Source of the DNA: Coleofasciculus sp937127375
GTDB taxonomy: Bacteria; Cyanobacteriota; Cyanobacteriia; Cyanobacteriales; Coleofasciculaceae
Reading direction: 5' to 3' (one strand)
Length of the DNA stretch: 64,000 nt
Assembly (NCBI GenBank): GCA_040218875.1
Contig: JAVJQP010000008.1
Both the position numbers and the translations under genes were made by a program. Below, piece after piece: positions 1 through 8,970 of this stretch. The notes beneath the pieces were generated by a model, which saw only the letters and a list, made by a program, of their open reading frames with translations, ran no database searches and had not been told where the DNA came from. Every line of letters starts with the position of its first letter. The first letter of the stretch is position 1.

Positions 1-42
1 TAAATGCCGAACAGCGTAGGGTAGCACAGCCAGACGTGCACC

Positions 43-99
43 CTTGTGGTAAATGGCGTCACCGATGATGATCTAGAAGCGGTGCGACGGTTGAGGTAG
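43..99 (+). pseudogene. 3' remnant of an Rpn-family gene
   Basis: The last codons before the TAG at 97-99 read DDDLEAVRRLR-stop, matching the C-terminus SLEEVRRLR-stop of the intact Rpn-family gene ending at 2594. DNA similarity continues past both stop codons. No Rpn body is visible upstream of about 43, so only the 3' end survives here, fused to unrelated sequence (1-42, nothing recognised). It shows that a second copy of the Rpn gene once stood at the left edge. Confidence 0.6.
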
Positions 100-504
100 G
101 AATTGTCATGAGTGAATGCGATCGCGTGTTTATTCATGGTATACTTTTCATCGTGGGAAAATGTGCCTACCTATAGACCCCATCAACCGTAAGCCGTAGG
201 GTGGGTTAGGCAGTATTCAATTAAGAGAACAAATCATTTAATTACCTAGGAGCCGTAACCCACCAAGTTATCGTTTCTAACCAGTGAACAAAAGATTCGG
301 GCTTTTTCAATCACATTACAAGGATGTACCCTAACAATAGTGCAGCGAGGAACCCTTACATTACCTACATTATCAAATGCACCTGACGGATGCAGCAAGC
401 CCATGCGATCGCTAGGTGTTGATCCAGACTCTTGGTGATAACACAGATGACACAGATTGAATCACATTCTGCTGTAAAGTCACTCTTAAATGACACAGAT
501 TGAC
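100..504. repeat. Long dispersed repeat, copy R1
   Basis: About 400 bp that recurs at 1332-1620 (R2, shorter) and 2595-2999 (R3). R1 and R3 both begin directly after an Rpn-gene 3' end and both run on to the words 'gatgacacagattgaa' and 'aaatgacacagattgac'. It carries HIP1 sites and the core 'ggtatacttttcat...gggaaaatgtgcctacctatagac'. No convincing coding sequence is present. The stretch 505-645 before the vapB start is related to 3210-3275. Confidence 0.85.
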
Positions 505-615
505 GTTTTCAGCGATCGCACCCAAGACCCAATTGTTGCGATATCGGGTAGGATTGAGCTGATGATGGAGAAAATTGGGTTCCCAGTGAGTCTAAACTCG
601 GTTATCTGTGTCTGT

Positions 616-621
616 TATAAT
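616..621 (+). promoter_or_regulatory. Candidate -10 box of the vapBC operon
   Basis: TATAAT preceded by TGT (tctgttataat) lies 25 bases before the chosen vapB start. The -35 region (about 593-598, taaact) is weak, so this would be an extended -10 type promoter or would need an activator. Antitoxins of this kind usually repress their own promoter; no clear operator palindrome was seen. Confidence 0.35.
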
Positions 622-645
622 TTTTCCAAATCGGGAGAGTCGATT

Positions 646-888
646 ATGCAAATCACAGCGATTAAACGCGGTCAAACGTTAGAATTTTCAGAACGTCTGG
701 ATATTCCTGAAGGTCAAGTCGTAAGAATTGAAATTATTGATACTCCAATTAATCAGGATAAAGGCAAGTTTGGTGACAAGTTAGAGGAATTTAGGCTCAG
801 GTATAATATTGCTGAACTAGATATTGATGTTGATGCTATTTTTGGCGATGTGCGCGATAAATCTCCGGGACGCGAGGTGAATTTGTGA
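646..888 (+). CDS. VapB-type antitoxin (80 aa)
   Basis: Small protein starting MQITAIKRGQ with a beta-rich segment (TLEFSERLDIPEGQVVRIEI) typical of AbrB/VapB-like or DUF104-like antitoxin N-termini. An acidic tail would wrap the toxin. The ATG at 646 is preferred over an in-frame ATG at 490 because GGGAG (633-637) sits at ribosome-binding distance, and because the upstream part lies in repeat-derived DNA. Its stop overlaps the GTG start of the PIN toxin by four bases, so the two are translationally coupled. The role (neutralising the PIN ribonuclease and autoregulation) is inferred from the family and gene order. Confidence 0.75.
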   Translation: MQITAIKRGQTLEFSERLDIPEGQVVRIEIIDTPINQDKGKFGDKLEEFRLRYNIAELDIDVDAIFGDVRDKSPGREVNL

Positions 889-1304
889 CACTTCGATTTT
901 TGCTAGATAGTAATATAATATCTGAACCGATGAAGCCAAAGCCTGATGCCAGAGTTATGGCAAATTTATCCCGTTATGCTGGAGAAATGTCAACAGCAAC
1001 GATAGTCTGGCACGAGCTGTTATTCGGTTTGAATCGATTACCACCATCAAGAAAGCGTCAAGCTTTAGAACAATATCTTCAGGAAGAAGTCAAAGCGAAA
1101 TTACCTTTTTTTGCTTACAATGAAGCCGCCGCAGAATGGCACGCCCACGAGAGAGCGCGTTTGGTTAAACTGGGCAAAACTCCCTCGTTCGCAGATAGTC
1201 AAATTGCGGCAATTGCTAAGGTGAATCAGTTAATTTTAGTGACTAATAATGTATCCGATTATGCCAATTTTAATGAATTGCAAATCGAAAATTGGTATTT
1301 CTAA
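885..1304 (+). CDS. vapC: VapC-type PIN-domain ribonuclease toxin (139 aa)
   Basis: Full-length PIN domain. The N-terminal strand FLLDSNIISEP supplies D8, WHELLFGL supplies E44, FADSQIAAIA supplies D104 and LVTNNVSDY supplies D125, the usual four-acid Mg-binding set. VapC toxins are endoribonucleases that cut tRNA or rRNA and stop growth when the antitoxin is lost. The start is GTG, overlapping the antitoxin stop (GTGA). The length is normal for the family and all catalytic residues are present, so the toxin is probably active. It is bounded by repeat copies R1 and R2, so the pair sits in a mobile or recombining context. Confidence 0.88.
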   Translation: MTLRFLLDSNIISEPMKPKPDARVMANLSRYAGEMSTATIVWHELLFGLNRLPPSRKRQALEQYLQEEVKAKLPFFAYNEAAAEWHAHERARLVKLGKTPSFADSQIAAIAKVNQLILVTNNVSDYANFNELQIENWYF

Positions 1305-1331
1305 AGCCTGGTTGATTTTCTCCGGCTGATC

Positions 1332-1620
1332 TGCGATCGCGTGTTGGTTTATGGTATACTTTTCATCATGGGAAAATATGCCTACCTATAGACCCCATCA
1401 ACCCTAAGCCGTAGGGTGGGCTCTTGCGGTATTCAATTAAGAGAACAAATCATTTAATTACCTAGGAGCCGTAACCCACCAAGTTATCGTTTCTAACCAG
1501 TGAACAAAAGATTCGGGCTTTTCCAATCACATTAAAGGATGTACCCTAACAATAGTGCAGCGAGGAGCCCCTACATTCCCTACATTATCAAATGCACCTG
1601 ACGGATGCAGGAAGCTCATG
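1332..1620. repeat. Long dispersed repeat, copy R2
   Basis: About 290 bp matching R1 and R3 from 'tgcgatcgcgtgtt' to 'gatgcaggaagctcatg', ending inside the leader of the Rpn gene. It lacks the Rpn 3' end on its left side and the cacagatt tail on its right side that R1 and R3 carry. The gap 1305-1688 between vapC and rpn is filled almost entirely by this copy. Confidence 0.85.
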
Positions 1621-1688
1621 GGATAGCTCTTCGAGTAGAGCTTACAGCAGCTAGCGTGTTTTTTAGGTCTAATTTTAATGGGGAGAAA

Positions 1689-2594
1689 ATGAGTATGATT
1701 TTCATTAATCCAAAAACTGATTTTGCCTTTAAAAAAATATTTGGTTCTGAACAAAACCCAGATATTCTAATTAGTTTCCTGAATTCCCTCCTCTACGGTG
1801 GATATCCCCGCATCACCGAGTTAGAAATAATTAACCCTTATCTCGCTCCGAAGATTCAGGGAATTAAAGATACGTTTCTGGATGTAAAAGCCAAACTAAC
1901 CGATGAGACAACGGTGATTATAGAGATGCAAGTCCTGAATTTATCGGGGTTTGAGAAGCGGATATTGTATAACGCTGCTAAAGCCTATTCGATTCAATTG
2001 CAACCGGGAGACGATTATACCCTATTGAATCCGGTGATTGCGTTGACGCTGACGGACTTTGAAATGTTTGAGGATTTGCCCCAAGTGATATCTAACTTTG
2101 TTCTCAAAGAAAAGAACTTGTTGACGGATTACCCGATTAATGAGTTGGAATTAGTCTTTGTCGAATTACCCAAGTTTACCAAAGAGCTGGAAGAATTAGA
2201 AACCGTAGCAGATAAATGGATATACTTTATCAAATGTGCTAGAGGATTAGAAACAATTCCAGAAACAATGGCGCAAGTACCGGAAATAAGGAAAGCGTTT
2301 GAAGTAGCCAATCAAGCGAATATGACTCGTGAAGAGTTAGAAGCGCTAGAACAGCGAGAAATGTATATTCATGATCAACGGAATGCGATTAAACTGGCGT
2401 TGAGACAGGGAATTGAACAGGGAATGGAAAAGGGTATTCAAGTGGGACGAGAACAGGGTATTCAGGAAGGAAGAGAACAGGGTATTCAGGAATCTAAAGT
2501 AGAAATGGCTAGGAAAATGATTGGGGTTGTCGATGAAGATGCGATTAGTCAAATCACTGGCTTGAGTTTAGAAGAGGTGCGACGGTTGAGGTAA
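1689..2594 (+). CDS. Rpn-family recombination-promoting nuclease / PD-(D/E)XK transposase-like protein (301 aa)
   Basis: The N-terminus NPKTDFAFKKIFGSE is the signature of the Rpn (YhgA-like, PDDEXK_2) family. The active site reads D65 in TFLDVKAKL and E79-x-Q81 in VIIEMQ, a PD-(D/E)XK fold with Q in place of K, which is common in this family. Rpn proteins are Ca- or Mg-dependent DNA nucleases that stimulate RecA-independent recombination. The C-terminus has QG-rich repeats (GIEQGMEKGIQ, EQGIQEGREQ), typical of cyanobacterial members and probably helical. ATG 1689 follows GGGGAG; an in-frame ATG at 1605 lies in repeat R2 and is less likely. Its 3' end and flank are duplicated at 43-504. Confidence 0.85.
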   Translation: MSMIFINPKTDFAFKKIFGSEQNPDILISFLNSLLYGGYPRITELEIINPYLAPKIQGIKDTFLDVKAKLTDETTVIIEMQVLNLSGFEKRILYNAAKAYSIQLQPGDDYTLLNPVIALTLTDFEMFEDLPQVISNFVLKEKNLLTDYPINELELVFVELPKFTKELEELETVADKWIYFIKCARGLETIPETMAQVPEIRKAFEVANQANMTREELEALEQREMYIHDQRNAIKLALRQGIEQGMEKGIQVGREQGIQEGREQGIQESKVEMARKMIGVVDEDAISQITGLSLEEVRRLR

Positions 2595-2999
2595 AAATTG
2601 TCATGAGTGAATGCGATCGCGTGTTTATTCATGGTATACTTTTCATCATGGGAAAATATGCCTACCTATAGACCCCATCAACCCTAAGCCGTAGGGTGGG
2701 TTCTTGCGGTATTCAATTAAGAGAACAAATCATTTAATTATCTAGGAGCCGTAACCCACCAAGTTATCGTTTCTAACCAGTGAACAAAAGATTCCGGCTT
2801 TTTCGATTACATTAAAGGATGTACCCTAACAATAGTGCAGCGAGGAGCCCCTACATTACCTACATTATCAAATGCACCTGACGGATGCAGCAAGCTCATG
2901 CGATCGCTAGGTGTTGATCCAGACGCTTTGTGATAACACAGATGACACAGATTGAATCACACTCTGCTGTAGACTCACGATTAAATGACACAGATTGAC
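2595..2999. repeat. Long dispersed repeat, copy R3
   Basis: Third copy, nearly colinear with R1 including the preceding Rpn 3' end. The following stretch to 3369 has no credible gene. It holds a fourth short copy of the core (3147-3190, 'ggtatacttttcaaaatggg') and two degenerate halves ending in 'aaatcagtg' (3066-3146 and 3287-3360). Confidence 0.85.
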
Positions 3000-3369
3000 A
3001 CAGAAAACCGTTTCATATCTGTCTCAATCGAATCTTACGTTGATTATGTCCTCACACCTCCATCTGTGTCTGTGAAATCAGTGGGGCTAACCTCTCACAT
3101 CTCCACCCCTACGGTTTCGATAAATCTGAGAAATCAGTGTTTTTTCTGGTATACTTTTCAAAATGGGAAAATGTGCCTGCCTATAGACTCGACACATAAA
3201 GTTATCAGACAAGGACACAGAAGGAGCGATCGCACCCAAAACTCGGTTGGCATCCGGGGTAGGATAGAATCTCATCGGTATTTCTCTGTAAAATCAGTGT
3301 GAGTAACACCCATCGCCCCACCCCTAACCTTTCTAGAAATCCGTGACATCAGTGTTATGAAATTTAACA

Positions 3370-4695
3370 ATGGACAATCTATCTCCCGAAATCATTGAGA
3401 AAATTCGCCAGCAGTTTGAAAAGGCACCTTATCCGAGGGTTCCCCTCGATCAGTCTCCGAAAGATGACTTGAATGCTCTCTATATTCATAATCTAGTTAC
3501 GGCTTATTATTTAAGACAGCAAAAAGTTATCGAAACCCAAGGAAAAGTTATTCTGGATGCTGGTTGTGGCAGTGGTTACAAGGCTTTGATGTTGGCTGAA
3601 GCCAATCCTGGAGCCAAAATCGTTGGCATTGATATTTCTGAAGAATCGGTTAAGCTAGCGCGACAACGGTTACAGCATCATGGCTTTGAGAATGTCGAGT
3701 TCCATGTTCTCTCAATTTATGACTTAGCCAATCTGGGTCAGGAATTTGACTATATTAATAATGATGAGGTGCTATATCTGATTCCGGATATATTTGCGGC
3801 TCTAAAGGCGATGAAGTCGGTTTTAAAGCCCCAAGGAATTATTCGCACGAATCTGCACAGTGCTATCCAGAGATCTGGTTATTTTCGCGCTCAAGAACTC
3901 TTTAAAACGATGGGTTTGATGGATGGCAACCCAGAGGAGATGGAGATAGAGGTTGCCATCGAAACGATGAAAGCCCTGAAGAATGGCGTTGAACTCAAAG
4001 CGAGGGCTTGGAATCCAAGTTATGAAACCCCTGAAGGAAGAGCAGCACTATTGTCTAATCATTTGCTGGTGGGTGATAAAGGATATACGATTCCGGAAAT
4101 GTTTGCGGCTTTGAGAGAGGCAGATTTGGAATTTGTTAGTATGGTGTACTGGCGATATTGGGATGTCACAGATTTGTTTCAAGAACCGGATAATTTACCC
4201 GCTTTATGGGCGATGAGTTTACCAGAGATTGCGTTAGAAGAACGGTTGCATCTTTATGAACTTCTCCATCCCATACATAGGTTGTTGGACTTCTGGTGCG
4301 CCCATCCCAGTCAAGTAGATTTGGTAGTTCCCGTTGAGCAGTGGGAGCCGTCGGATTGGGAGAAATCACGGGTGCATCTGCATCCCCAGTTGAAGAGTGC
4401 TAAAGTGCGGGAAGATTTGCTCAAGTGCATTACTGAGCAGAAGCCGTTTGTAATCAGTAGTTATGTGACACTGCCAGCATTGGCTCCTGTGGAGATTGAT
4501 AGTACGGTGGCAGCTTGTCTGCTACCTCTGTGGGATGGATCTGTGCTGGTTAAAGCTATTGTGGAACGCTGGCTGAAAATTCGACCTTTGGATCTAGTGA
4601 CGTTGGCACCTGTGAGTGAACAGACGGCGTTTGATGAGGTAAAGCAACTTTTAAGGAAGCTGGAAGTCTTTCTCTACGTGCTTTTGGAGCGATAA
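3370..4695 (+). CDS. SAM-dependent class I methyltransferase with C-terminal regulatory-type domain (441 aa)
   Basis: Residues 58-160 form a Rossmann methyltransferase. Motif I is VILDAGCGSGY (63-70), motif II is GIDIS (D88), and the helix EESVKLARQRL follows. The region after 240 (PEMFAALREADLEFVSM...) resembles the all-helical or winged C-terminal part of multi-domain methyltransferases found beside TPR and glycosyltransferase genes in cyanobacteria. The substrate is unknown. A pilin-like gene follows after 125 bp and GT41/FkbM genes lie further on, so modification of a surface glycan or protein is plausible but unproven. Confidence 0.8.
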   Translation: MDNLSPEIIEKIRQQFEKAPYPRVPLDQSPKDDLNALYIHNLVTAYYLRQQKVIETQGKVILDAGCGSGYKALMLAEANPGAKIVGIDISEESVKLARQRLQHHGFENVEFHVLSIYDLANLGQEFDYINNDEVLYLIPDIFAALKAMKSVLKPQGIIRTNLHSAIQRSGYFRAQELFKTMGLMDGNPEEMEIEVAIETMKALKNGVELKARAWNPSYETPEGRAALLSNHLLVGDKGYTIPEMFAALREADLEFVSMVYWRYWDVTDLFQEPDNLPALWAMSLPEIALEERLHLYELLHPIHRLLDFWCAHPSQVDLVVPVEQWEPSDWEKSRVHLHPQLKSAKVREDLLKCITEQKPFVISSYVTLPALAPVEIDSTVAACLLPLWDGSVLVKAIVERWLKIRPLDLVTLAPVSEQTAFDEVKQLLRKLEVFLYVLLER

Positions 4696-4820
4696 GTTTG
4701 AGAGATATTCCTAGGGTTGAACAAAATTTTTCGGCGAGGGTGATCAGAAACGGGGCGTAGATGGGTAAGTTAGGTTCAGGAGTTAAAGTCGGACACCCCC
4801 ACCCTAGAGAGGAAATATTC

Positions 4821-5399
4821 ATGAAGACTGAACTGAAAGCTAAGTTTCTACAACACCTCAATCAAAAGAAGCAGGATCAGGGCTTCACGCTGATTGAACT
4901 GCTCGTTGTTATTATCATTATTGGTATTCTCTCTGCTATTGCGCTGCCATCCTTCTTGAACCAGGCGAACAAAGCGAAGGAGTCGGAAGCGAAACAGTAC
5001 ACGGGTTCTATGAATCGCTCTCAACAAGCTTACTACCTGGAGAAATCAGATTTTGTAGTTACAACCACTGACATCGGCAAATTAGGTCTTGGTATTTCGA
5101 CTCAAACTACCAATTACAATTACCAGATTGACGCACCAGCAGCAGCAGCAGATGGTAGTACTCACACGGCTGTCGCTAATATTGGTGAACCAATCAAGCA
5201 GGTACTCAGAGCGTATGTAGGAGGCGTAGGAGTAGCAACCACTACGGATACCAGTGAGACGACAACCTTAGCTGTGTTGTGTCAGGGACAGACACCTCCG
5301 TCAGCTAATGGTCCCACAGGTGATCTTACTGCCGTGACGTTTGATCCCCAGCAGGCACCCGAATGTGAGCCGGATACCTATGAAAACTTAGATGGTTAG
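4821..5399 (+). CDS. Type IV pilin-like protein, prepilin leader (192 aa)
   Basis: Short charged leader ending QDQG21, then F22TLIE26, the prepilin peptidase (PilD) cleavage site with the conserved Glu at +5. A single hydrophobic helix (LLVVIIIIGILSAIALPSF) follows. The ATG at 4821 is chosen because GAGGAAAT precedes it at the right distance; the in-frame upstream ATG at 4761 has no such site. The globular part is Ala/Thr-rich with two late cysteines (LCQGQ, ECEPD) that could close a disulphide loop as in pilins. It is a major or minor pilin, or a type II secretion pseudopilin. The neighbouring SPINDLY-type transferases make glycosylation plausible. Confidence 0.88.
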   Translation: MKTELKAKFLQHLNQKKQDQGFTLIELLVVIIIIGILSAIALPSFLNQANKAKESEAKQYTGSMNRSQQAYYLEKSDFVVTTTDIGKLGLGISTQTTNYNYQIDAPAAAADGSTHTAVANIGEPIKQVLRAYVGGVGVATTTDTSETTTLAVLCQGQTPPSANGPTGDLTAVTFDPQQAPECEPDTYENLDG

Positions 5400-5456
5400 G
5401 AGAAGAGAAACTATTGTTATGAGGGGTTTTGCCAAACTGAGTTAGACATTTTTTTG

Positions 5457-5490
5457 GAGTGGGTAAATGATTATACCCACTCTGTTTTAT
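5457..5490 (+). terminator. Rho-independent terminator after the pilin gene
   Basis: A 9-bp perfect stem GAGTGGGTA (5457-5465) / TACCCACTC (5474-5482) with an 8-nt loop is followed by tgtttta. It lies 58 bp after the pilin stop and 30 bp before the next gene, so the pilin is probably transcribed separately from the glycosyltransferase. Confidence 0.75.
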
Positions 5491-5520
5491 AAAGATGATA
5501 GGTTAAGAAAATAATAGCTG

Positions 5521-7755
5521 ATGAATCCTCCATCTTCTTTAACTAATCTGAGTAACTGGCAGGAGCAAGCTGAGCAATATTTGATTAAGGGAAACTACAG
5601 TAAAGCAGCAAACCTGTATGAACAAGCCATTGAAGCCGAACCAGATGTCAAGTCTCATTACTGGAATTTAGGTTTGATGTTGCTGTTGCAGGGGCAGGAA
5701 GCAGAAGCCCAAACAACTTGGTTTTTAGCAATAGCGGAAGGTGAATCAGAAAACGTTGATTTATGGACAGCTGAGCTACTTCAAGTTCTACAAACTGAAG
5801 CTGAGCGGCAAGAAGAGCGTGGAGATTTTTCGCTGGCTTGGGCAATTCGTCAGCATATCCGGGAAATCAACCCAAATGACATCAATAATCTGTTGCAGAT
5901 TATTCAACTTTCTATCAAGCTGGAGACGTTTACTGGAGATGAATTAAAGTCTCTAGGAGTTATAGAGATTCTCCAGTCAGAAACACAGGTGAAAGTTGAC
6001 TCTGATTTATTGCTTCAGGTGCTGAAAAATGGCTTAAAGCACGCACCCCTTCACCCCTTACTGCTAGAATTCGTGGAAGCTTGTCTTCCTCATGTGGATG
6101 ATGCTTATGCTTTTACTTATATTGTAATTGATGCAGCTATAGATATTGCTTATTTTATCAAGCAACCCGGAGTAGCCGCACGGCTGGCTGAGCTATGCCT
6201 GAATGTAGATGCCAATCGTTTAGAGGTAATGATGAGTCTGGCATCCTTTTATCAAAATGCGACCCTATATGACAAAGGCATAGAAACAGCTAAATTATGT
6301 TTTTCAGAAGCACAGACATTACCCGCAAAAGTTTATACAAGCCACATTCTTCTGCGAGCCTTAATGAATGCTGGTGGATATTGGCAAGAATCTCTTTCTG
6401 TTTTTCAACAGCACGAATTGTTATTATCGGAGCTAATTCAGGAAAAACCGCTTAATATTAGTCAAGGTTATGTCCTAGGCTTATTTTGTTCGACTTTCTT
6501 TCTATGTTATTTTAAAGATAATGCAAAAAGTAATCGCTTAATTCATAATCAAGTCGCTCAAATTTGCCAAAATAATCTAGAAATTTATGCGAATGAACAA
6601 TCAGTACGATACCGCCAAGGTTTATTACTCAATAAAAAGAAGAATATTTCTCCTAAACCATTAAGAATTGGATATTTGTCTAGTTGCTTAGGGAGACATT
6701 CTGTTGGTTGGTTAGCTAGATGGATATTTCAGTATTATGATCGTGATCGCTTTCAAGTCTATACCTATGCTGTGACAAATGAATTCATAAATAATGCTTT
6801 AGAAGAATGGTATATTAATCAAGTATTCAAAGCTCACCGATTAGGAAAAGATAGTATAAAGATAGCTGACCAAATTTACCAAGATGAAATTGATATTTTG
6901 GTAGATCTCGATAGCCGCACAGCCGATGTTAGCTGCGAAGTAATGGGGCTGAAACCTGCCCCTGTTCAAGTCACTTGGTTGGGTTGGGATGCTTCGGGAT
7001 TACCCTCAATTGACTATTTCATTGCTGATCCTTACGTTTTACCCGATTCCGCGCAGGATTACTACACAGAAAAAATCTGGCGATTACCTCAAACTTATAT
7101 AGCCGTTGATGGTTTTGAAGTGGGTGTACCTAGCATAAGGCGTGATCAGTTAGATATTCCTAGTGATGCAGTTGTATATCTTAGCGCACAGAGAGGTTAC
7201 AAGCGTCATGCTGATACAGTACGATGGCAGATGAAAATTATCAAAGAAGTGCCGAATAGCTACTTTCTGATTAAAGGTTTAGCAGATCAGGAATCACTTC
7301 AAAGACTTTTTCAACAGATTGCAGAAGAAGAAGGAATAAACGGTAATCGCCTGCGTTTTCTGCCAATGGTTCCTTCAGAGGAAATTCATAGAGCCAACTT
7401 GGGTATTGCAGATGTGGTACTTGATACCTATCCCTATAATGGAGCAACGACAACTCTAGAAACTCTTTGGATGTGTATTCCTATAGTAACGCGAGTTGGT
7501 GAACAATTTGCCGCTCGTAACAGTTACACAATGATGATGAATGTGGGTGTAAAAGAAGGCATTGCCTGGACTGATGAGGAATATATAGAATGGGGTATTC
7601 GCTTAGGTAAAGACGCTGCCCTGCGGCAACAAATATCTTGGAAACTCCGGCAATCAAAGCACACATCTCCCCTCTGGAATGGCAAACAATTCACCCGCGA
7701 AATGGAAAAAGCTTATGAGCAGATGTGGGCAAATTATGTGGAAGGGAATAAATAG
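5521..7755 (+). CDS. TPR / SPINDLY-type O-GlcNAc transferase-like glycosyltransferase, GT41 (744 aa)
   Basis: Residues 1-375 are helical TPR repeats (e.g. YLIKGNYSKAANLYEQAIEAEPD near 20-45). Residues from about 379 form the GT41 catalytic half. LRIGYLSSCLGRHSVGW starts the N-lobe with the conserved His. RGYKRHAD supplies the nucleotide-phosphate Lys. DTYPYNGATTTLETLWMCIPIVT is the UDP-sugar binding signature, followed by GEQFAARNSYTMM. Such enzymes move GlcNAc or related sugars to Ser/Thr of cytoplasmic proteins or to surface proteins; the substrate here is unknown. The pilin directly upstream is a candidate. The start is the ATG at 5521. Confidence 0.88.
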   Translation: MNPPSSLTNLSNWQEQAEQYLIKGNYSKAANLYEQAIEAEPDVKSHYWNLGLMLLLQGQEAEAQTTWFLAIAEGESENVDLWTAELLQVLQTEAERQEERGDFSLAWAIRQHIREINPNDINNLLQIIQLSIKLETFTGDELKSLGVIEILQSETQVKVDSDLLLQVLKNGLKHAPLHPLLLEFVEACLPHVDDAYAFTYIVIDAAIDIAYFIKQPGVAARLAELCLNVDANRLEVMMSLASFYQNATLYDKGIETAKLCFSEAQTLPAKVYTSHILLRALMNAGGYWQESLSVFQQHELLLSELIQEKPLNISQGYVLGLFCSTFFLCYFKDNAKSNRLIHNQVAQICQNNLEIYANEQSVRYRQGLLLNKKKNISPKPLRIGYLSSCLGRHSVGWLARWIFQYYDRDRFQVYTYAVTNEFINNALEEWYINQVFKAHRLGKDSIKIADQIYQDEIDILVDLDSRTADVSCEVMGLKPAPVQVTWLGWDASGLPSIDYFIADPYVLPDSAQDYYTEKIWRLPQTYIAVDGFEVGVPSIRRDQLDIPSDAVVYLSAQRGYKRHADTVRWQMKIIKEVPNSYFLIKGLADQESLQRLFQQIAEEEGINGNRLRFLPMVPSEEIHRANLGIADVVLDTYPYNGATTTLETLWMCIPIVTRVGEQFAARNSYTMMMNVGVKEGIAWTDEEYIEWGIRLGKDAALRQQISWKLRQSKHTSPLWNGKQFTREMEKAYEQMWANYVEGNK

Positions 7756-7860
7756 ATTGATGAGTCATGAAGGCTACCGCCGTCAATATCCAAATTCCCC
7801 AACGTGCAAAACGTCTATCAAGTAAAATCTGAGTAAAAGAAAAAGCAGGGGAGACACTCT

Positions 7861-7902
7861 TATGATTTAATCAAACACTTGTCTTCATTCAAGGTGAATA
7901 TC
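7861..7902 (+). repeat. Conserved 40-bp leader of the DUF4365 module, copy 1
   Basis: The words 'atgatttaatcaaac' and 'tcttcattcaaggtgaat' recur with small changes at 18262-18302 before the second DUF4365 gene and at 8971-9012. In the 8971 copy it reads as an open frame (IESKKSSSFKVNI). Here an in-frame TAA and a one-base length change break that reading. It may be the eroded true N-terminus or a shared leader. Confidence 0.6.
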
Positions 7903-8409
7903 GCAGTGGATATTAACATCCAAAAAGAAGAATTTAGCTATGCCTATATTTATGCCATTGCTGCAACCGCAGGTTGTGCCGTTCAGAGAACAACCACACC
8001 CCTAGATCGACTCGGTGTAGACCTAATCATCACAGGCATTAATAATCAAGATATAATAGACTTCCCTCTCCTCTATGTTCAAGTCAAATGTACGTCCAGA
8101 CAAGTCCTGACTGATAACGCTATCAGATATCCTCTCTCCGTCAAAAACTATGAAGAATTAAGAATCCGCGATCGCTATCCTCCCTTAATCTTAATTGTCG
8201 TCATCGTCCCAGACCAAGTAAATGACTGGTTAAATCAATCCGAAGCTGAACTCTGCCTCAAGCGTTGCGCTTACTGGATATCTTTAGCAGGTAAAGCACC
8301 AACCCAGAATCAAGAAACCATCACCGTTTATATACCCAGAGAAAATATATTCACTGCCAATGTACTTAAAACCATGATGCAGCGCATTACAGTAGGAGAA
8401 CGGTTATGA
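7879..8409 (+). CDS. DUF4365-family, PD-(D/E)XK nuclease-like protein, copy 1 (176 aa)
   Basis: The core matches the DUF4365 pattern. LDRLGVDLIITG has D43 and D48, and LLYVQVKCTS has Q68-x-K70, spaced like a D-(Q/E)xK nuclease centre. No biochemical function is known to me for the family; nuclease activity is inferred from the motif. The start used is TTG 7879, but GTG codons at 7894 or 7906 are alternatives and the second copy begins at the equivalent of 7906. Its stop overlaps the next gene by ATGA, so the two are coupled. The pair interrupts a glycosyltransferase/methyltransferase cluster and is repeated at 18306-19354. Confidence 0.75.
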   Translation: MSSFKVNIAVDINIQKEEFSYAYIYAIAATAGCAVQRTTTPLDRLGVDLIITGINNQDIIDFPLLYVQVKCTSRQVLTDNAIRYPLSVKNYEELRIRDRYPPLILIVVIVPDQVNDWLNQSEAELCLKRCAYWISLAGKAPTQNQETITVYIPRENIFTANVLKTMMQRITVGERL

Positions 8410-8954
8410 ATGTAACAGTTAAAGATATTGAATTACTCAAAGCCATACATCCCCAACAGGTAGCAACTTACCTCCAGGCAAAGGGTTGGCAACAAAAGCA
8501 GCAGATACCAGATCAGGCAATAATTTGGCTCAAAGACAAAGAATCCCACGGGCAATTTAACCTTGTCTTACCCCTAAATCCAGACGTTCCTGATTTTCCC
8601 GTTTCCATGAACCTTCTGCTGGAAACTCTTGCCAAAGCAGAAGAACGTTCCCAACTTGATATTCTCAATGATTTAATCATTAAACTTTCCAATAGAATTA
8701 TTCAGGGAGTGGTTATGCAAATTAACTCGCCTAACCCCGATAAGCTCAGCGGAGAAATCACACTAATTAGTGTGATTTTTGATAAATTTTGTAAAATCAA
8801 AGCAGAGTTATTTGATCATGACTATATTAAAGCGATTAAAGCCTATCAAGAACGCTTACCTGTATCCTGTATAGGGGACTTAATCAAGGAAGGTAACGTC
8901 TTTATTCTTAATAATACTCGCAATTTTACCATAGATGAAGCCTGGAAAAATTAA
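8406..8954 (+). CDS. Partner protein of DUF4365, copy 1 (182 aa, function unknown)
   Basis: No named domain recognised. Visible pattern: an N-terminal helix pair ending VATYLQAKGW, a basic/aromatic linker with IIWLKD, then FNLVLPLNPDVPDFPVSM, LLETLAKAEERSQLDIL and a beta-rich middle (IIQGVVMQI, GEITLISVIF). I recall similarly patterned proteins (YL-GW, LPL, long Leu-rich helix, E-RSQL) in other phyla but cannot check this. The start ATG overlaps the DUF4365 stop (ATGA). The copy at 18806 is close throughout, so both genes have been kept as a unit. Confidence 0.7.
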   Translation: MNVTVKDIELLKAIHPQQVATYLQAKGWQQKQQIPDQAIIWLKDKESHGQFNLVLPLNPDVPDFPVSMNLLLETLAKAEERSQLDILNDLIIKLSNRIIQGVVMQINSPNPDKLSGEITLISVIFDKFCKIKAELFDHDYIKAIKAYQERLPVSCIGDLIKEGNVFILNNTRNFTIDEAWKN

Positions 8955-8970
8955 CCGTGGAGACATTCTA

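Noticed and set aside
2985..3302. 105-residue plus-strand ORF
   Set aside because: Lies in R-repeat tails; the translation is low in recognisable structure and is built of repeated cacagatt-type words.
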